From positions 401,182 through 465,181 of the forward strand of contig CAUBJF010000002.1 in assembly GCA_958436175.1 (NCBI GenBank): a DNA stretch of 64,000 nucleotides, given 5' to 3'. The position numbers were made by a program, and so were the translations under genes. Source of the DNA: an uncultured Muribaculaceae bacterium (GTDB taxonomy: Bacteria > Bacteroidota > Bacteroidia > Bacteroidales > Muribaculaceae). Each line of letters opens with the position of its first letter. Within the stretch, counting starts at the first letter, position 1. The notes under the pieces are model-generated. The model saw only the letters and a list, made by a program, of their open reading frames with translations. It was not told where the DNA came from and searched no databases. Of the stretch, positions 60,127-64,000 are shown one piece after another.

Positions 60127-63100
60127 CTATTTATTCTTCGACAGATATCGCAGTGCTTCGGCATTGCGGTTGCAATCTTTCTGTAACTCTGGTCGAAGTA
60201 TGCCGGCCGCTGTAGGATCGACCATAGACAGATCGGCATAGCGGTCTTCATTAAGTATATAGCCATTGATATCGTCGACCGGTTCACTGTTAGGATATCT
60301 CGGCGAGGCGTTGAGTTCCGATGAACCGTTTGTACCACTGTTGTCAGGACCGGGAATGGCATTGTCGATGACAAGTGGCTCTTCTCCCTGAGCCTCTCTT
60401 TGAGGATCATAGCGGTATAGAGGCCAGTAACCGGCTTCGACAGCACGACGCTGTTCGACGATGGAATGACCGAGTCCCGGACGTATTCCATGGACGATAC
60501 ATGGACAGTAGGCAATCACGATAGCCGGACCGGGATAACGTTCAGCCTCGCTGAGGGCATCAATTGCCTGCTGGAAGTTGGCACCTAAGGCGATGGAGGC
60601 GACATAGACCGACCCGTAGGTCATCATCATACGGCCAAGTTCCTTTTTAGCTACTTTCTTGCCGTCGGGAGAATATTTGGCCACTGCGCTGCGGGGAGTT
60701 GCCTTAGATGTCTGCCCCCCTGTGTTTGAATAACATTCAGTATCCATCACAAGCACCTTGACAGGTTCACCGGAAGCGAGTACATGGTCGAGGCCGGCGA
60801 AACCGATATCATAGGCCCATCCGTCGCCGCCTATGGCCCATACAGACTTTTTGGCAAACATATCGGCATCATCGAGAAGTGCCGAATAGGCTGGGTTGAC
60901 GGAGGCTACTGGTTCAAGCATACTGCGCAGCTGCTCGCCAGTCTTTGCCGACAGTTCGGGATCGTCTTTGGCAGAGAGCCATGCTTCGAGTGGTTCCTTG
61001 AGGTACGGCAATGTATCCGGACTATCGATCAGCGCCTTGACCTTATCAGCAACGCGCTGACGGCTATGCTCAGTGGCGACGAGTATACCGTAACCATATT
61101 CGCCGTTGTCTTCGAAGAGTGAGTTACCCCATGCCGGGCCTTTGCCGCGTGAGTTGGCGCAATAGGCGTTCGAGGGGAAGTTGGCACCCCATATAGAGCT
61201 GCATCCCGTAGCGTTGGCTATAATGAGCCGGTCGCCGAAGAGCTGTGTCAGCAGCTTGACATATGGTGTCTCGCCACATCCGGCACACGCTCCGGAGAAC
61301 TGTAGCCCCGGCGACTGGAACTGCGATCCGTTGACAGTTGCCCGTGGCAAAAGATTATCCTTGACCGTAACGTTGTCGAGAAGCCACTGCAGCCTGGGCA
61401 TTTCCTGATCGATAACATCATTAATAGGTGTCATCGTCAGTGCGTGTCCCGGACATATGATGGAGCACGAAGAACAGCCGAGACAGTCTTCGACATAATT
61501 CTGTATATGGAATTTATAACCTTTGAGTTCGAGCGTACCGGCCGCGTCCTTAAGCGGTATGTCCTTGGGAGCCTTTGTTGCTTCTTCGTTAGAAAGGATG
61601 AAAGGACGGATAGCAGCATGGGGGCAAACGAGTGAGCATTCCGTACATTCCACGCACTTGCTTGCATCCCAGACTGGCACACGTGTCGCTATGCGTCGGT
61701 GTTCATAGGCCGTTGTGCCCATCGGCATAATACCCGCAGGATTAAGAGCCGATACCGGGATTTCGTCACCACGTCCTTCGATACATGGTGTGTGTACTTG
61801 CTCGATAAAGCGACGTAACTCGTTGCTCGAGAAATGGGGATTGCGGCGAGGAGATAGTTCCGGAGTGTTGTCCCAGCCCTGTATTTTGCTGTAATCAATC
61901 TCTTGAAGGGCATCAACGGCCATGTCGACAGCCTTGATATTGGCTTCGACTACCTTACCTCCTTCGTGACGATATGTGGCCTTGATCTGTTCCTTGAGCG
62001 ATTCAAGACTCTCTGCGAATGGTATGACATTGCTGAGATAGAGATAGACTGCCATCATAGGCATATTGACTCTCGGGAGCAAACCGCACTGACCTGCTAT
62101 ATTGTCGGCATCTATATTATAGAACCGTATTTTTTTCGATGATATGGCTTTTCGCATTGACAGTGGAAGCTGCCGGCACATATCCTCAGGTTTATATGGA
62201 GAGTTCAGCACGAAGATACCACCTTCGCGAAGCCGTGATATCATGTCGAAACGGCGCACATAAGATGTCTTATGACATGCCACGTAGTCCGCTTCCTTGA
62301 TGGCATATGCGGATGTCACAGGCTCTTGCGCCGTGCGTAGCTGCGAAATTGTATAGCCGCCCGATTTCTTGGCCGAATAGCTGAAGTATGCTTGCGCATA
62401 GTTACCGGGATGGTCTCCTATGATGCTTGCGACCTGCTTCACGCCACCGACCGTGCCGTCATTGCCAATTCCATAGAATATAGTACGGTAGCAACCTTTA
62501 TCGGCCAAAGTCTCGATTGTCTCGCTGACATCGAGCGAAAGATGTGTGATATCGTCGTTGATTCCGACTGTGAAGGGATCGCGAGGCTTCTCAAGGGCTG
62601 CTTCATCGAAGACTGCCTTGACCATTGACGGGTTGAAGTCCTTGCTCGAAAGTCCGTAGCGACCACCTATTACACGTACACCCGGACGGCCCTTCATAGC
62701 AGCTATGACATCGAGACAAAGAGGCTCATGCAGCGCACCGGGTTCTTTGGTCCGGTCAAGCACAGCGATAGTCTTTACCGTAGAGGGTATCGAGGCGGTA
62801 AGCTCTTCGGCAGGAAACGGCCGGTAGAGACGTACTTTCACTACCCCAGTCTTATATCCTTTCTCTCTGTTAAGATATTCGACAGTCTCGGCTACGACAT
62901 CAGCAGCTGAACCCATAGCCACTATCACTCTGTCGGCATCCGGGGCTCCGGAATAATCTACAAGATGATATTGACGATTGGTTACCTCAGCAACTCTGTC
63001 CATTGCTTTCTGTACTATCGCAGGAAAAGCGTCGTAATATTTGTTGGCAGCTTCCCGATTCTGGAAGTAGACATCCGGATTCTGCGCCGAGCCGCGGAGG

Positions 63101-63735
63101 TCGGGGTGTTCGGGATTCATACCCGTCCGCCGGAATGCCCGGACCATGTCCCAGTCTACAAGAGGCTTGATTTCGTCATATTCTATCACATCTATCGTGT
63201 CCATCTCTGAGGAGGTACGCCATCCGTCAAAGAAATGTAGTACCGGCAGAGAACCATCAATAGCTGCAAGGTGAGCAACCAAGGCAAGATCCATAGTCTC
63301 TTGCACTGAAGCTGAGGAAAGCATGGTAAATCCCGTCGCACGGCAGGCCATGACATCCTGATGATCACCGAAAATCGAAAGGGCATGCGTCGCCAGCGAA
63401 CGGCATCCGACGTGGAAAACTACGGGCAGCAACTCGCCTGCTATCTTATACATATTCGGAATCATGAGCATGAGACCCTGCGATGCTGTGAAAGTCGTTG
63501 CAAGTGCTCCGGCAGCAGCCTCACCATGTACTGCACCGGCAGCACCAAGCTCGCTCTCCATCTCCCGAACATCAAGAGCCTGCCCCATAAGATTTCGTCT
63601 TCCCTTAAGTCCCCATTTCTGGGCTGTCTCGCCCATAGAAGCTATCGGGGTTATAGGATAGATTGTTGCCACATCGCTGAGAGCGAATGCTATATGAGCC
63701 GCTGCCGTACAGCCGTCGAGAATCTCTTTCTTCAT
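60127..63735 (-). CDS. nifJ: Pyruvate:ferredoxin (flavodoxin) oxidoreductase
   Basis: A 1,202-residue single-chain enzyme that oxidises pyruvate to acetyl-CoA and CO2 and reduces ferredoxin or flavodoxin. Order: domain I (IYPITPIASMGETAQKWG, about 25-42), gamma-like domain, two 4Fe-4S motifs CVECTECSLVCP and CLGCSSCSIICPG (about 690-765), and the thiamine-diphosphate domain with GCGETPYVKLL (about 825-835), NATGCSSIWG and GDGWAYDIGFAGLDH (near 980). Complete length. It is central to anaerobic pyruvate use and feeds the acetate/propionate metabolism seen elsewhere in the window. No clear promoter box was found in the 200 bp upstream. Confidence 0.97.
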   Translation of the reverse strand: MKKEILDGCTAAAHIAFALSDVATIYPITPIASMGETAQKWGLKGRRNLMGQALDVREMESELGAAGAVHGEAAAGALATTFTASQGLMLMIPNMYKIAGELLPVVFHVGCRSLATHALSIFGDHQDVMACRATGFTMLSSASVQETMDLALVAHLAAIDGSLPVLHFFDGWRTSSEMDTIDVIEYDEIKPLVDWDMVRAFRRTGMNPEHPDLRGSAQNPDVYFQNREAANKYYDAFPAIVQKAMDRVAEVTNRQYHLVDYSGAPDADRVIVAMGSAADVVAETVEYLNREKGYKTGVVKVRLYRPFPAEELTASIPSTVKTIAVLDRTKEPGALHEPLCLDVIAAMKGRPGVRVIGGRYGLSSKDFNPSMVKAVFDEAALEKPRDPFTVGINDDITHLSLDVSETIETLADKGCYRTIFYGIGNDGTVGGVKQVASIIGDHPGNYAQAYFSYSAKKSGGYTISQLRTAQEPVTSAYAIKEADYVACHKTSYVRRFDMISRLREGGIFVLNSPYKPEDMCRQLPLSMRKAISSKKIRFYNIDADNIAGQCGLLPRVNMPMMAVYLYLSNVIPFAESLESLKEQIKATYRHEGGKVVEANIKAVDMAVDALQEIDYSKIQGWDNTPELSPRRNPHFSSNELRRFIEQVHTPCIEGRGDEIPVSALNPAGIMPMGTTAYEHRRIATRVPVWDASKCVECTECSLVCPHAAIRPFILSNEEATKAPKDIPLKDAAGTLELKGYKFHIQNYVEDCLGCSSCSIICPGHALTMTPINDVIDQEMPRLQWLLDNVTVKDNLLPRATVNGSQFQSPGLQFSGACAGCGETPYVKLLTQLFGDRLIIANATGCSSIWGANFPSNAYCANSRGKGPAWGNSLFEDNGEYGYGILVATEHSRQRVADKVKALIDSPDTLPYLKEPLEAWLSAKDDPELSAKTGEQLRSMLEPVASVNPAYSALLDDADMFAKKSVWAIGGDGWAYDIGFAGLDHVLASGEPVKVLVMDTECYSNTGGQTSKATPRSAVAKYSPDGKKVAKKELGRMMMTYGSVYVASIALGANFQQAIDALSEAERYPGPAIVIAYCPCIVHGIRPGLGHSIVEQRRAVEAGYWPLYRYDPQREAQGEEPLVIDNAIPGPDNSGTNGSSELNASPRYPNSEPVDDINGYILNEDRYADLSMVDPTAAGILRPELQKDCNRNAEALRYLSKNK

Positions 63736-63947
63736 TTCATTATCGTTTTAGCTGATATATCTCATCATTATAACACGCCGTACACGATAAAGTTTAGTTG
63801 TTCACTAGCTGCTTAATCAACTGAAAATCCAAAACTTATAAAGACAAATAGCGTCCAGCACCGGCTTTTGCGCCGAAATCCTCTTCCATTCCCCTCTTTT
63901 GTCCCCGGTCGCAGAGGCCTGCCTCCGGCACGCACCCGTGAGTGTAT
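63736..63947. other. Intergenic region upstream of nifJ
   Basis: About 210 bases, AT-rich near nifJ and GC-richer towards the terminator. No exact TAnnTTTG box faces nifJ; the nearest match reads TAAGTTTTG, one base too long. No open frame or recognisable RNA was found. Confidence 0.4.
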
Positions 63948-63981
63948 AAAAAAAGAGGCCGCGTCGTCGTGACGCGGCCTC
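63948..63981 (-). terminator. Terminator of a minus-strand gene right of the window
   Basis: GAGGCCGCGTC (63955-63965) and GACGCGGCCTC (63971-63981) form a perfect 11-bp stem with a 5-nt loop. On the minus strand TTTTTTT (63948-63954) follows, so a gene beyond the right edge transcribed leftwards ends here. Confidence 0.85.
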
Positions 63982-64000
63982 GCATAGGGGGCGGTTACCT

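Noticed and set aside
1..64000. CRISPR arrays, tRNA or rRNA genes, prophage
   Set aside because: No regularly spaced repeats, cloverleaf or rRNA signatures, or phage structural genes were seen on either strand; the A1S_2505-like gene is often labelled phage-related but stands alone.

Overview
The window comes from a Bacteroidales bacterium, most likely a gut Muribaculaceae-type organism. The order-level call is firm. It rests on Bacteroidetes promoters (TAnnTTTG, sometimes with TTTG 19-20 bp upstream), SusC/SusD genes, a hybrid two-component system, a type IX secretion gene (porQ) and a sodium-pump succinate-to-propionate pathway. The family-level guess is inference. Housekeeping and glycan genes look GC-richer at third codon positions than the receptor/GLPGLI cassettes.

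Layout. 0.2-6.4 kb (minus strand): an operon of a BlaI-type repressor, an M56 metallopeptidase fused to a TonB-like C-terminus, a TonB-receptor-like outer-membrane protein, a GLPGLI protein and a BF3164-type lipoprotein, with two dyad operators at its promoter. 6.5-7.1 kb: small membrane-protein genes. 7.2-26.1 kb: a polysaccharide utilisation locus (PUL) with a hybrid two-component regulator, GH125, GH78, GH92, SusC, SusD, a SusE-like surface protein and GH76. GH76 plus GH125 point to an alpha-1,6-mannan backbone; GH78 suggests rhamnose-like decoration. A candidate small RNA with its own promoter box and terminator lies between the regulator and GH125. 26.2-31 kb: a CotH-type lipoprotein, an exported nitroreductase-family protein, a DNA alkylation repair protein, a fluoride channel, a macro-like protein and purT. 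31.1-37.5 kb: porQ, cmk, ispH, an exonuclease, a small lipoprotein and priA, tightly packed, plus a convergent thioredoxin-fold protein without CXXC.

37.6-49.4 kb: central metabolism. An Lrp-type regulator is followed by methylmalonyl-CoA epimerase and a sodium-translocating methylmalonyl-CoA decarboxylase (carboxyltransferase, lamin-tail/OadG gamma subunit, biotin carrier, beta subunit). After an EamA transporter and hisS come both methylmalonyl-CoA mutase subunits. Together these interconvert succinyl-CoA and propionyl-CoA and couple decarboxylation to Na+ export. 49.5-51 kb: a PspC-domain protein and a PadR regulator.

51.2-59.0 kb: two 1,026-bp IS982-like elements in the same orientation enclose a four-gene module: a second TonB-receptor-like protein, a second GLPGLI protein, a histidine kinase and a response regulator. 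This has the shape of a composite transposon. The second IS copy supplies the stop codon of the response regulator and abuts the promoter of a class A beta-lactamase-like gene. The window closes with pyruvate:ferredoxin oxidoreductase (nifJ) and a terminator of a gene beyond the right edge.

The best candidate for an undescribed system is the repeated pairing of this receptor type with GLPGLI proteins, each time beside a different signalling system. No tRNA, rRNA, CRISPR array or phage region was seen.
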